From a virus, in IMG/VR virus record IMGVR_UViG_3300047446_000098, positions 1 through 33,704 of that record: a stretch of 33,704 bases of DNA; one strand, given 5' to 3'. Made by a program: the position numbers and the translations under genes. Positions 21,547-29,773 of this stretch are shown one piece after another; the first letter of the stretch is position 1; each line of letters starts with the position of its first letter. The notes beneath the pieces were generated by a model. The model had not been told where the DNA came from and searched no databases. It saw nothing but the letters and a program-made list of their open reading frames with translations.

Positions 21547-21927
21547 ATGAATGACATCGTAGAAGTCGGCGGCCAGAAGTATCGGATCGGCCGCATCGAC
21601 GCACGCAAACAGTTCCACGTCGCACGTCGACTGGCTCCGTTGCTGGCCGGCATGAGCGGCGTTCCGGATAAGACCGCGGGATTTGCCGCGTTTCTGGGTC
21701 CGCTCACTGACGCACTCTCGGGAATGTCGGACGAGGACGTGGACTACGTGCTGGACATTTGCCTCGGCGTTTGCCAGCGCATCCAGTCGAATGGTCATCC
21801 GGCTGCCGTCATGGTGCGTGGCGGCCTCATGTTCGAAGACATCGACATGGGCCAGATGATCCAGCTCGCGGTGAAGGTGATTCAGGAGAACCTGGGCGGT
21901 TTTTTTCTCGGCGCGGCAGCGGCGTAA
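21547..21927 (+). CDS. Tail assembly chaperone, short (gpG-like) form
   Basis: A 126-residue protein starting four bases after the tube gene stop. It is a helical protein with VDYVLDICLGVCQRIQSNGH and a C-terminus LGGFFLGAAAA. Its codons GGT-TTT-TTT-CTC at 21898-21909 contain a T7 slippery run (21900-21906). Shifting back one base opens into the frame that continues to 22136. Tail chaperones with such a G/GT pair bind the tape measure and recruit tube protein. The family is inferred from position and the frameshift arrangement. Confidence 0.82.
   Translation: MNDIVEVGGQKYRIGRIDARKQFHVARRLAPLLAGMSGVPDKTAGFAAFLGPLTDALSGMSDEDVDYVLDICLGVCQRIQSNGHPAAVMVRGGLMFEDIDMGQMIQLAVKVIQENLGGFFLGAAAA
21900..21906 (+). 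other. Programmed -1 frameshift site (T TTT TTT)
   Basis: Seven T form the ideal heptamer X-XXY-YYZ in the chaperone frame. Slippage by -1 joins the first 120 codons to a 76-codon extension in the overlapping frame. This is the standard way the long form of the tail chaperone is made. Confidence 0.8.
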
Positions 21928-22136
21928 GCGCGAGTCAATCGCAGAACGTCGCCCTGCTCTCTCTGCCCGATGGGGAAGACTGGCTTCTTCAACCGGTCAT
22001 GGAAGGTCTATGCAAGTACGAGTCCCTGATCGACGGGACACTAGCGCTCGAAGATGTGGCGCTTCTTAACGACGCAATCGCCGTTCGCTCGGCAAACGAA
22101 GAAATCCTAAGACAGCAAGCGGAGCGTAACCGGTGA
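21906..22136 (+). CDS. Frameshift-expressed C-terminal part of the tail chaperone (gpT-like)
   Basis: After the -1 slip the frame reads SRRGSGVSASQSQNVALLSL, then DWLLQPVMEGLCKYESLIDG and ends at 22136; the full fusion has about 196 residues. No start codon with a ribosome binding site serves this segment alone; the frame's ATG at 21759 lies deep in the first gene. The helical, acidic C-terminal part is what would bind tail components. It ends overlapping the tape-measure start. Confidence 0.78.
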   Translation, partial: SRRGSGVSASQSQNVALLSLPDGEDWLLQPVMEGLCKYESLIDGTLALEDVALLNDAIAVRSANEEILRQQAERNR

Positions 22137-23866
22137 GCGATAACGTCCTTCGAGAGTTTCTTGTCAGCCTTGGCTTCAAGGTTGACGAAGCCTCGATGAA
22201 GAAATTCACGACCTCGGTCGAAAGCGTCACCAAATCGGTGATGCAAGTTGGCGCGGGTGTTGCTGCTGCGGCAACCGGTATCGTTGCAGGTGTAAAGATC
22301 ATCTCCAATCAGATGGAGAACCTTTACTATGCCTCGCAGCGGACCGGCGCTACGGTCGGAAATATCATGGCCTTGCGGTACGCTGCGGGTCAGATTGGCC
22401 TTACGGCGGATCAGGCGCAAGGTGCGCTCGAGAACTTCGCTCGCACGCTGCGCCTCAATCCGGGCTCAAATAGCCTGCTAGATTCGCTGGGAGTTACCGG
22501 GAAAGACCCGGCCGAGAAGTTCGATAGTTTCATCGCGAAAGCGAAGACGATGCAGCCTTATGTGGCTGCCGCCTATGCGCAATTATTCGGCATCGACCCC
22601 GACACGCTGCTGATGCTCGAGCAGGGGCAGGACAAACGTCTTGCCGCCGAGCAGCAGTATCACCAGAAGCTTGCGGCATTCGGAATCGATCCGGATCAGG
22701 CAGCACAAGCCGGCGTCGATTTCAATAATTCGCTCCGGTCAGTCAAGGACACATTTAGCGATCTGTGGATCGTCATCGAGTCCAAGCTTGCGCCGGTTCT
22801 CACGCCGTTAGTCAACGAGTTCGAAAAGTTCGCCGAGAATCACGCTGGCGAGGTGGCGCAGGGAATCGCTGATGCAGTCCAGAGCCTCGCAAACTGGATT
22901 CAGAGCGTCAACTGGAAGAAGGTCGGCGACGACATCGCCAGTGTCTACCATGCGATCGGCGGCCTTAAAGGCGTGTTGATCGCAATGGCGGCAATCCAGT
23001 TGATGCCGCTGGTGACGGGCATCCTCAACCTGGTGGCGGCCGTCACAAGACTTGGAGCGGTTGCCGCTGGTGGCGCTATTGGCGGTCTGCTGAAAGTGCT
23101 TGGCCCGATCGCGCTGATGTTCCACAGCGAGGATCTGAACCGGGGGGAAGACGCCACGATCGCGCAGAACCAGGCTGCCTCAGGAGCGATCGATCCATCG
23201 ACGTTTAATTTTAACGGACCTGCGAATCGTGGCGGGAAAGCGGCTCCTCAGAGTTCGCAGTCTGCCGGAAACGACGATACCTTCGGCACGATCATTGAAT
23301 TGCCTCCTGAAGGCGGTTCCACTGCTGCCCCCCGCGGCATCCGGAACAACAATCCCGGCAATATCCGGTTCGGGAAATTCGCGCAGCAATCAGGCGCCAC
23401 CGGCAGGGACGATAAAGGCTTCGCCGTATTCCAATCTATGGAAGACGGTATCAAGGCAGCCGTCAAACTGCTCGAAGGCTATGTTGCCAAGGGATATGAC
23501 ACGGTTCGGTCGATCATCACCCGTTGGGCACCTCCCGGTGAGAACAACACATCTGCGTATGTCGATGCTGTCGCCAAAAAGCTGGGCATCTCCGCAGATG
23601 CAAAACTCAGCGGAGATCAACTCGGAGGCGTGGCGCAAGCCATCTTCCAGCATGAGAACGGTCGGGCCTTGGGGAATGTCAACGCGATGAGTGGTGCACG
23701 TCTCGGCGCTGGTGGCAGTTCATCCCCGGGCATCAACATCCAGCAGCAGAACACGTTCCATATCCTCGGATCTTCCGATCCACAAGGTACGGCTCGCGCA
23801 GTCAGTGGCGAACAAAGCCGCATCAATGGCGACCTCGTAAGAAACTTCGCTGGAGCATTTAGATGA
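22133..23866 (+). CDS. Tape measure protein with C-terminal lytic domain
   Basis: A 577-residue protein from a GTG overlapping the previous stop. Early residues include a membrane-like segment (VMQVGAGVAAAATGIVAGVKI, about 37-57). The middle is helical with a second hydrophobic stretch (about 275-330). Residues about 400-515 contain GIRNNNPGNIRFGKF, KGFAVFQSMEDGIKAAVKLL and IFQHENGRA. These resemble the transglycosylase-like domains of phage structural lysins. Tape measures set tail length and help DNA cross the envelope. At 577 residues it is fairly short, implying a short tail. Confidence 0.82.
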   Translation: MSDNVLREFLVSLGFKVDEASMKKFTTSVESVTKSVMQVGAGVAAAATGIVAGVKIISNQMENLYYASQRTGATVGNIMALRYAAGQIGLTADQAQGALENFARTLRLNPGSNSLLDSLGVTGKDPAEKFDSFIAKAKTMQPYVAAAYAQLFGIDPDTLLMLEQGQDKRLAAEQQYHQKLAAFGIDPDQAAQAGVDFNNSLRSVKDTFSDLWIVIESKLAPVLTPLVNEFEKFAENHAGEVAQGIADAVQSLANWIQSVNWKKVGDDIASVYHAIGGLKGVLIAMAAIQLMPLVTGILNLVAAVTRLGAVAAGGAIGGLLKVLGPIALMFHSEDLNRGEDATIAQNQAASGAIDPSTFNFNGPANRGGKAAPQSSQSAGNDDTFGTIIELPPEGGSTAAPRGIRNNNPGNIRFGKFAQQSGATGRDDKGFAVFQSMEDGIKAAVKLLEGYVAKGYDTVRSIITRWAPPGENNTSAYVDAVAKKLGISADAKLSGDQLGGVAQAIFQHENGRALGNVNAMSGARLGAGGSSSPGINIQQQNTFHILGSSDPQGTARAVSGEQSRINGDLVRNFAGAFR

Positions 23867-24576
23867 GCATATTGGGAAACGCGGTTGCAGCAGGACAGAT
23901 CCTGATTCAACTGCTGACCCATAAACCGAAGCGCGGCTTTGATGATGGATCGGGTACGTTGTTCATCCCGGATGCGACGATCGAAGAGGTGCACACGGAC
24001 GATCTGGAGATCACGGACCATCCTGTAGAACAGGGGACTGTGATTTCCGATCATGCGTTCAAGCGTCCTTCGGAACTGGTCATTACGGCCGGTTGGTCGG
24101 ACAGCCCGAACAATTCCGGGCTGGCTAACCAGATCGTCGGTGCGGCTGCAAACGCAAGCCCTGCACTACAAGCAATCCTCGGTGCGACGCGGACGATCGG
24201 CGGGATCTTGAATATGTTCGCGAGCAACGGTTCTGGCTCGCTGTCGCAGGCTGCCTATCAGCAGTTGCTGGACATGCAGAACAATCGTCTCCTATTCACG
24301 ATCTTCACCGGCAAGCGCATCTACCAGAACATGCTTGTCAAGTCTCTGGCCACCACGACAGACGCGAGGACGGAGAACAGTCTCATCATCCGTATCGGCT
24401 GCCGGCAGATCCTGATGGCGCAGACGCAGACTGTTACTGTGCCTGATTCGGCAAACATGAAGAATCCTGAGCAGAACGGGGCAATCGTGAATAGCGGCGT
24501 CAAATATCCGCTGCCGTCGCCGAACATTAATACCTCGGCGTTGCCTCAGTTCAATTCTGCGGGCCAGCAGGTATGA
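23863..24576 (+). CDS. Dit-like baseplate protein
   Basis: A 237-residue protein in ATGA overlap with the tape measure. It contains IPDATIEEVHTDDLEITDHP, then VISDHAFKRPSELVITAGWS and FTGKRIYQNMLVKSLATTTD. These are features of the distal-tail-like baseplate proteins that follow the tape measure in contractile phages of this type. It likely forms the ring at the tail end on which the hub and wedges are built. The C-terminal 50 residues are low-complexity. Confidence 0.75.
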   Translation: MSILGNAVAAGQILIQLLTHKPKRGFDDGSGTLFIPDATIEEVHTDDLEITDHPVEQGTVISDHAFKRPSELVITAGWSDSPNNSGLANQIVGAAANASPALQAILGATRTIGGILNMFASNGSGSLSQAAYQQLLDMQNNRLLFTIFTGKRIYQNMLVKSLATTTDARTENSLIIRIGCRQILMAQTQTVTVPDSANMKNPEQNGAIVNSGVKYPLPSPNINTSALPQFNSAGQQV

Positions 24577-24884
24577 CGACCTACTTTGAAATCCCGCTGT
24601 CGGCAGAACCGGAGACATTCACCATCGCGCTTGCCGGCACTACCTACGGATTCACAACCACATGGAATTTGCCGAATGCGTCGTGGATCATCAACATTTC
24701 TGACGCGAGCGGAAATCCAATCGTCTCGGGCATTCCGATGGTGACTGGTGCAGACCTTTTGGAGCAGTTCGGGTATTTGAATTTCGGCTTCGCATTGGTT
24801 GCGCAAACCGACAATTCTCCTGATGTCGTGCCCACCTTTGCAACGCTAGGTCAGACTAGTCACCTGTACGCCATAACGCCATGA
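24573..24884 (+). CDS. Baseplate plug-like protein (Pam3 gp18 type)
   Basis: A 103-residue protein overlapping both neighbours. The sequence shows FEIPLSAEPETFTIALAGTT, followed by WNLPNASWIINISDASGNPI and GADLLEQFGYLNFG. This pattern is typical of the small baseplate protein described as the plug in cyanophage Pam3 and conserved between the Dit-like and hub genes. A role in closing the tube end is inferred from that comparison. Confidence 0.75.
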   Translation: MTTYFEIPLSAEPETFTIALAGTTYGFTTTWNLPNASWIINISDASGNPIVSGIPMVTGADLLEQFGYLNFGFALVAQTDNSPDVVPTFATLGQTSHLYAITP

Positions 24885-25834
24885 ACCAGTTCGGACGGAA
24901 AGCGAGCCTGATCGTCTCGACTGGTGCGCAGGGGCTTGACCTCTCTCAGTTCAGGTTCACGTTCCGGACGACTAACTCGGATGCGCAAACTCCGAACACC
25001 CTGTATGTGCGGGTATATAACCTTTCGCCGCAGACTGTCGCGAAGATCGGAACCGAGTTCGGCACTGTGACGCTGAAGGCCGGCTACGGGGGTGGTAACT
25101 TCGGCATCATCTTCCAGGGTTCGATCAAGCAAACCGCGACGGGGCGTGAGCGAAACGTCGATAGCTATGTTGACATCTGGGGCGCCGATGGTGACGAGTT
25201 CTACAACTTCTCTGTCATCAGACAGTCAATAGCGGCAGGGCAAACTCCGCAACAGGTTATATCGTCCATCGCTGGCGCCACATCGGCCAACGGGACGCCG
25301 CCCGTCAAGTTTGCCGATGACACGAGTGGCCTGATTGCCGGATCGGCAGCAGGCACTGCTCAAGCGCTTTCCCGCGGTAAGGTCATGTTCGGCATGACTC
25401 GAGACTATGCCAGGGACTGGGCAAACAAGTATGGGTTCCGATGGTCCATTCAGAACGGTCAATTCGTGGTCGTTCCGATTGCCGGCTATCGACCCGGCGA
25501 GGCTGTCGCGCTGTCGTCGACTACAGGTCTAGTCGGCGTGCCAGAGGCGACACAAGACGGGGTTCGGGCGCGAGCCCTGCTCAACCCACTAATCCGGATC
25601 GGATGCTTGGTACAGATTGCCAAGTCCGACATCAACCAGATCACGACGCAGCAGCAGGGGTTGACTTATAGCCCAGCGATTGCGACTGTCGTCACGGCGG
25701 CCGGATTTTACAGAGTCATGGTCTGCGAATTCAGTGGGGATAATCGCGGACAGGATTGGTATGTCGATCTGGTTTGCCTGGCGGTCGATGTTTCTGCTAG
25801 CAACCAGAATCAATCGGTCGCCGCGACTGGCTAA
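24881..25834 (+). CDS. Baseplate hub protein
   Basis: A 317-residue protein beginning in ATGA overlap with the plug gene. Features are LRVYN-like TLYVRVYNLSPQT near residue 45, GTVTLKAGYGG, a middle with SSIAGATSANGT, and a later beta-rich part with LNPLIRIGCLVQIAKSD and YRVMVCEFSGDNRGQDWYVD. These match the hub proteins (Mu gp44-like) preceding the spike gene in related phages. Its stop overlaps the end of a convergent lipoprotein gene by a few bases. Confidence 0.85.
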   Translation: MNQFGRKASLIVSTGAQGLDLSQFRFTFRTTNSDAQTPNTLYVRVYNLSPQTVAKIGTEFGTVTLKAGYGGGNFGIIFQGSIKQTATGRERNVDSYVDIWGADGDEFYNFSVIRQSIAAGQTPQQVISSIAGATSANGTPPVKFADDTSGLIAGSAAGTAQALSRGKVMFGMTRDYARDWANKYGFRWSIQNGQFVVVPIAGYRPGEAVALSSTTGLVGVPEATQDGVRARALLNPLIRIGCLVQIAKSDINQITTQQQGLTYSPAIATVVTAAGFYRVMVCEFSGDNRGQDWYVDLVCLAVDVSASNQNQSVAATG

Positions 25835-26433
25835 CGGTCGACCATGTTCGGGATCGTGACTCCCTTGAACTTCCTCCCATCCGGCAGAACACCAGACACG
25901 ACTGGCACGTAGTTCCCCTGCTCGACCGTCAGTGTCGTCCCAGTCGGCGCGAGAACACACCCATAGTCGGACGGTCGCGGCTCGGCGCCATAGTCATAGC
26001 CGTTTATTAGCTCCGCCTGTCGCCTAAGTTCGGGCGATAGCGACTGGCGGGCATGTCGAGCCTTATTGATTTCCCCGGCAAGAAAATCCGCCAGATCGAA
26101 CGACGGGCAGACAACGGCTCCATCGACCAGATCAAAACTTCCGGCTGTCGGTTGTTTCGGCGCCGGCGCTGGCGTGAACGTTACCTTTGGCACGGAGCCC
26201 ATGCTGGCGATGTGGTTGGCGTAAGTCGCATCAGCCCGCTCTTGCGGGCTTGGCGCTGGAGCCGGCACGTAATCGGTGGCCGTTTCTGATTTCCATTCCA
26301 AGGGTGGAGGCGGCTCAGTCTGGGTGTGAAGTGTTTTTGCAATTGAATCATTCACTCGTTGATTGAACTGTGCGTATTGCTGACTAGTGCATGCGCATAG
26401 CGCCATCGATAAGACTAAAACTAGTGCTTTCAT
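25831..26433 (-). CDS. Lipoprotein on the opposite strand, inserted in the baseplate operon
   Basis: A 200-residue protein. Its signal peptide (MKALVLVLSMALCAC) ends in a lipobox-like LCAC with Cys15 as the likely lipidated residue. A proline-rich linker (about 40-95) and a C-terminal domain with VVCPSFDLADFLAGEINKAR and DYGCVLAPTG follow. It has a very good ribosome binding site (GGAGGT six bases before the ATG). It splits the hub and spike genes, normally adjacent, and its start region leaves only 12 bases to the spike ATG. It looks like an independently transcribed moron that alters the lysogen envelope. The family is not recognised. Confidence 0.75.
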   Translation of the reverse strand: MKALVLVLSMALCACTSQQYAQFNQRVNDSIAKTLHTQTEPPPPLEWKSETATDYVPAPAPSPQERADATYANHIASMGSVPKVTFTPAPAPKQPTAGSFDLVDGAVVCPSFDLADFLAGEINKARHARQSLSPELRRQAELINGYDYGAEPRPSDYGCVLAPTGTTLTVEQGNYVPVVSGVLPDGRKFKGVTIPNMVDR

Positions 26434-26445
26434 AGATTACCTCCA

Positions 26446-27171
26446 ATGCTCCAGTTAGAACGCGTTAATGATTCGCAGGAAGCGTTGCGCCTTGTTCTGG
26501 ACGGGCATCAGGCACAAGTCTGGACAGCGCTGCCGGCGATTATAGAGAGTTTCGATCCTGGCGCCGTGACGTGCGTCGCACAGCCCGCAATCAAGGCCGA
26601 GGTGCGTGCGCCTGACGGCTCGACGCAATTGGTTGCATTGCCTTTGCTGCTTGATTGCCCGGTGGTATTCCCCCGCGGTGGAGGCTGCACCCTAACCTTT
26701 CCGATTGCGCAAGGCGATGAATGCCTGATCGTCTTCGCCTCGCGCTGTATCGATGCGTGGTGGACATCTGGCGGCGTTCAGGCTCAATCCGAATTCCGCA
26801 TGCACGACCTGTCGGACGGGTTCTGCCTTCCCGGCCCGTTCTCGCAGGCGAAGAAAATCAGCGGCATCAGCACGAGCAAGGCACAGCTTCGAAGCAACGA
26901 CGGCTCGACATTCGTTGAGCTCGACCCCGCAGGACAGATAGTCAATGTCGTGGCGCCTGGCGGTATGACGCTCACAACTCCGACCGTGACGATTACTGGC
27001 GTTATCAACGTTCAGAACCAGCAGGGAGCGCCAACGGCAAGCACCATTGCTGGCAGCATGACCGCGAGCGGCACGATCACCGGCCAGACAGACGTCGTCG
27101 GTGGTGGGAAGTCACTCAAAACTCATACGCATAGCGATCCCCAGGGTGGAAACACGGGGCCGCCGAACTAA
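26446..27171 (+). CDS. Baseplate spike protein (Gp138 type)
   Basis: A 241-residue protein. The N-terminal two thirds resemble the Gp138 membrane-piercing spike (VWTALPAIIESFDPGAVTCV, LPLLLDCPVVFPRGGGCTLT, DECLIVFASRCIDAWW), an OB-fold. The rest is a beta-helix-like stretch of short repeats rich in Thr, Gly and Ile (VTITGVINVQNQQGA, GSMTASGTITGQ) ending HTHSDPQGGNTGPPN. It forms the central needle that pierces the outer membrane. No Shine-Dalgarno sequence precedes its ATG, since the upstream bases belong to the inverted lipoprotein gene. Confidence 0.88.
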   Translation: MLQLERVNDSQEALRLVLDGHQAQVWTALPAIIESFDPGAVTCVAQPAIKAEVRAPDGSTQLVALPLLLDCPVVFPRGGGCTLTFPIAQGDECLIVFASRCIDAWWTSGGVQAQSEFRMHDLSDGFCLPGPFSQAKKISGISTSKAQLRSNDGSTFVELDPAGQIVNVVAPGGMTLTTPTVTITGVINVQNQQGAPTASTIAGSMTASGTITGQTDVVGGGKSLKTHTHSDPQGGNTGPPN

Positions 27172-27179
27172 GGATTGGC

Positions 27180-27533
27180 ATGAGATACCGGACGCTAGAC
27201 AGCAATTCGGACTACACATTTGGTCAAAATTCCGCCAACTTTTTAGTAGACAGCCCTGCCGCCGCCGCCCAGGCAATCCAGACGCGCCTCAAGCTGATTC
27301 AGGGAGAGTGGTTCCTCGACCAGACGGCTGGCACGCCCTACAACACGCAAATCCTCGGCGCTGGCACTGAAGCGACGCGCGATCTCGCGGTGCAAACCGT
27401 CATTCTCGAGACGCAAGGCGTGACCGAGATTGTCGATTACGCAAGTTTTCTTGATCCATCGACGCGCCAATTCACCGTCGCCGCGACGGTCAATACGCAG
27501 TTCGGCCAGACCACCATTACCCAGGCTCTCTGA
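27180..27533 (+). CDS. Baseplate wedge protein (gp25/gpW-like)
   Basis: A 117-residue protein eight bases after the spike gene. It contains QNSANFLVDSPAAAAQAIQT, IQGEWFLDQTAGTPY and QTVILETQGVTEIVDYASF, the arrangement of the small wedge proteins that attach wedges to the sheath and hub. The C-terminal beta strands (RQFTVAATVNTQFGQTTI) fit the fold. Its stop shares a base with the following ATG (TGATG), so translation is coupled to the gpJ-like gene. Confidence 0.82.
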   Translation: MRYRTLDSNSDYTFGQNSANFLVDSPAAAAQAIQTRLKLIQGEWFLDQTAGTPYNTQILGAGTEATRDLAVQTVILETQGVTEIVDYASFLDPSTRQFTVAATVNTQFGQTTITQAL

Positions 27534-28969
27534 TGGCGACAACTTTTCCGCTTACGACGTTGGCTGCCACGATCTCGTCGACGGGGATTAGCGCGCCCTC
27601 ATTCAACGACATTCTTTCCAGTCTGACTGCATCGTTCCAGAGCATCTACGGCAGTGACATTTATGTCCAGCCCGATAGCCAAGACGGGCAATTGCTGGCG
27701 TTGATCGCCCAGATCATCAACGACGGCAACCAGGCCGACATCACCACGTACAACGGCTACTCTCCGACCTTTGCCCAAGGCGCAGCGCTTTCGAGTCAGG
27801 TGAAGATCAACGGAATACGCCGCGACGCATCGAGCAACAGCACCGCAGTCGTGACCCTGGTTGGTCAGGTCGGTACGCCAATTAACAACGGCGTCGTGCA
27901 GGACACGAACAAGAATCTGTGGAACCTGCCGGCGTCTGTCGTCATCCCCGTTAGCGGCACGATTGACGTGACTGCAACTGCGCAGCAACCTGGCGCAATT
28001 ACGGCCATCCCCGGTGCTATCAACGCGATCAACACGCCGACGCGTGGCTGGCAGAGCGTGACGAATGCCGCGGCGGCGACGCCCGGTGATCCGGTTGAGA
28101 TGGATGCGCAGCTTCGCCAGCGCCAGGCCAATTCGACCTCCCTCCCTGCCCAGACGCCGCTCCAGGCGATCATCGCAAACGTTGCTGAAACTCCCGGCAT
28201 CGGTCGGAACAAGATTTACGAGAATCAGGGAACTCCTACCGATGCGAATGGCTTGCCCGGTCACTCCATCGCTATTGTCGCGGAAGGCGGCGACATCACC
28301 ACGATTGCCCAGACCATCGAGGCAAAGAAGTCACCCGGTACGGACACTTTCGGATCAACGTCTGTAACGGTGCTTGATCCCGCTGGCGTTCCGATCACGA
28401 TCAACTTCTTCGCGATGACCGAAATGCCGGTCCTCGTTCAAGTCAAGATCGTTCCGTTGGCTGGGTTCGTGTCGACAACCTTTACTCTGATCGCCAATGC
28501 GCTGGTCGCGTATCTGACGGGCTTCGACATCGGCCAGGACTCGCTGCTCGGCAAGCTGTTCGGCGCGGCGAATCTGTATGGCGATGCAGCGACGTCGAGC
28601 TCGGGTCTGACTCAGGCTCAACTCGATGCCTTGAGCAACACCTACAACCTGCCGGTCCAGAACATCTTTCAGGGCCGCGGCGACATGCTGGTGACGGGCG
28701 GCCCATACAGCGCCGGAGCGACGACGATCAATATCGCAAACGTCGCCAGCCTCGCAAACGGCCGGTCGATCATCGTCAACCAGACGGACGGCTCGCAACT
28801 GACAGCCACCATCACCGGCATCGTCGGAAACGCAGTGACGTTCACGCCGGCTATCGCAGTAGGCAAGACGATCAACGCAGGCGCACAGGTGCTGGTGAAC
28901 GGAGATCTGATCATAGCGTTTAACGAAGGCGCGCAATGCGTCGCTGCTGACATCAATGTGACGACGTAA
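27533..28969 (+). CDS. Baseplate wedge protein gpJ/gp47-like
   Basis: A 478-residue protein with the baseplate J pattern: FNDILSSLTASFQSIYG and SQDGQLLALIAQIINDGNQA in the N-terminal part, then GINGIRR-like VKINGIRRDASSNSTAVVTL and DPVEMDAQLRQRQANSTSLP. It continues with NVAETPGIGRNKIYENQGT and SIAIVAEGGD. It forms the wedge arms of the baseplate with gpI-like and gp25-like subunits. The length is usual for this family in small myoviruses. It ends directly against the DUF2612 gene. Confidence 0.92.
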   Translation: MATTFPLTTLAATISSTGISAPSFNDILSSLTASFQSIYGSDIYVQPDSQDGQLLALIAQIINDGNQADITTYNGYSPTFAQGAALSSQVKINGIRRDASSNSTAVVTLVGQVGTPINNGVVQDTNKNLWNLPASVVIPVSGTIDVTATAQQPGAITAIPGAINAINTPTRGWQSVTNAAAATPGDPVEMDAQLRQRQANSTSLPAQTPLQAIIANVAETPGIGRNKIYENQGTPTDANGLPGHSIAIVAEGGDITTIAQTIEAKKSPGTDTFGSTSVTVLDPAGVPITINFFAMTEMPVLVQVKIVPLAGFVSTTFTLIANALVAYLTGFDIGQDSLLGKLFGAANLYGDAATSSSGLTQAQLDALSNTYNLPVQNIFQGRGDMLVTGGPYSAGATTINIANVASLANGRSIIVNQTDGSQLTATITGIVGNAVTFTPAIAVGKTINAGAQVLVNGDLIIAFNEGAQCVAADINVTT

Positions 28970-29692
28970 ATGGCCCAGCTCTCCGATTACACATCGCTCA
29001 TCACTTCGGAGCACCAAAGCGCCCCGAAGTTCATGGCGATGGTGTCATTGCTCGCTCAGTGGGGCGTCGACCGTCGAAATTTGCTGGCTTCGATTCCCGG
29101 TCTGTACGACATCGATACGGCGGTCGGTCAGCAACTCGACCGGGTTGGCGAATGGGTCGGGATCTCGCGCAACCTTTCTCTTCCGCTGACCGGCGTCTAC
29201 TTCAGCTTCGACACGGCTGGGCTCGGCTTCGATCAGGGCACATGGCAAGGGCCGTTCGATCCGACTACCGGTCTTGTCGCGCTGCCCGATGACCAATACC
29301 GAATCCTGCTATACGCAACGATCGCTGCGAACAACTGGGACGGCACGGTGCCCGGCGCATATGCGGCATGGAATACCGTTTTCGCACCGCTCGGCTACTC
29401 AATCCTGATTCAGGACAATCAGGATATGACGATGTCTCTAGTCCTGCTTGGGCCAGTTCCTGACGCAGTGACGTTGGCGTTGTTCACTGGCGGATACCTC
29501 AATCTGAGGCCAGCTGGAGTTGGAATCGTCGGCTATTACTTCCCGTCGATTACGGGCGTTCCTATCTTCGGCTTTGATGCTGAGAACCCATCCATATCCG
29601 GGTTTGATGGAAGCGCATGGGCAACATTCAATGCCGCGAGAGGCGCCGCCCTCGACTTCACATTCATCCTCGATCAGTCAGTCATTTCGTGA
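28970..29692 (+). CDS. Baseplate wedge protein, DUF2612 (gpI-like)
   Basis: A 240-residue protein immediately following gpJ. The DUF2612 features are IPGLYDIDTAVGQQLDRVGE, VGISRNLSLPLTGVYFSFDT, LPDDQYRILLYATIAANNWD and GAYAAWNTVFAPLGYSILIQ. Proteins of this group cap the wedge and connect it to the tail fibre, as gpI does in P2. A terminator 40 bases downstream closes this baseplate block. Confidence 0.9.
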   Translation: MAQLSDYTSLITSEHQSAPKFMAMVSLLAQWGVDRRNLLASIPGLYDIDTAVGQQLDRVGEWVGISRNLSLPLTGVYFSFDTAGLGFDQGTWQGPFDPTTGLVALPDDQYRILLYATIAANNWDGTVPGAYAAWNTVFAPLGYSILIQDNQDMTMSLVLLGPVPDAVTLALFTGGYLNLRPAGVGIVGYYFPSITGVPIFGFDAENPSISGFDGSAWATFNAARGAALDFTFILDQSVIS

Positions 29693-29732
29693 CGGTGCAT
29701 CGATCGTCCGAGTAGTCGTCTCCCCATCTCCA

Positions 29733-29755
29733 AGCCCGCCAAGTGCGGGCTTTTT
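29733..29755 (+). terminator. Intrinsic terminator between baseplate and tail fibre genes
   Basis: AGCCCGC (29733-29739), loop of five, GCGGGCT (29745-29751), followed by TTTTA. A perfect seven-pair stem makes this a convincing terminator at the end of the baseplate block. Confidence 0.87.
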
Positions 29756-29773
29756 ATTGCCCGGAGCATTTGA

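Noticed and set aside
19216-21798. 860-codon ORF on the minus strand opposite the sheath and tube genes
   Set aside because: Arg/Asp/Val/Leu-rich shadow of strongly GC3-biased sheath, tube and chaperone genes; it crosses several genes and a terminator, and the sense strand has clear family matches.
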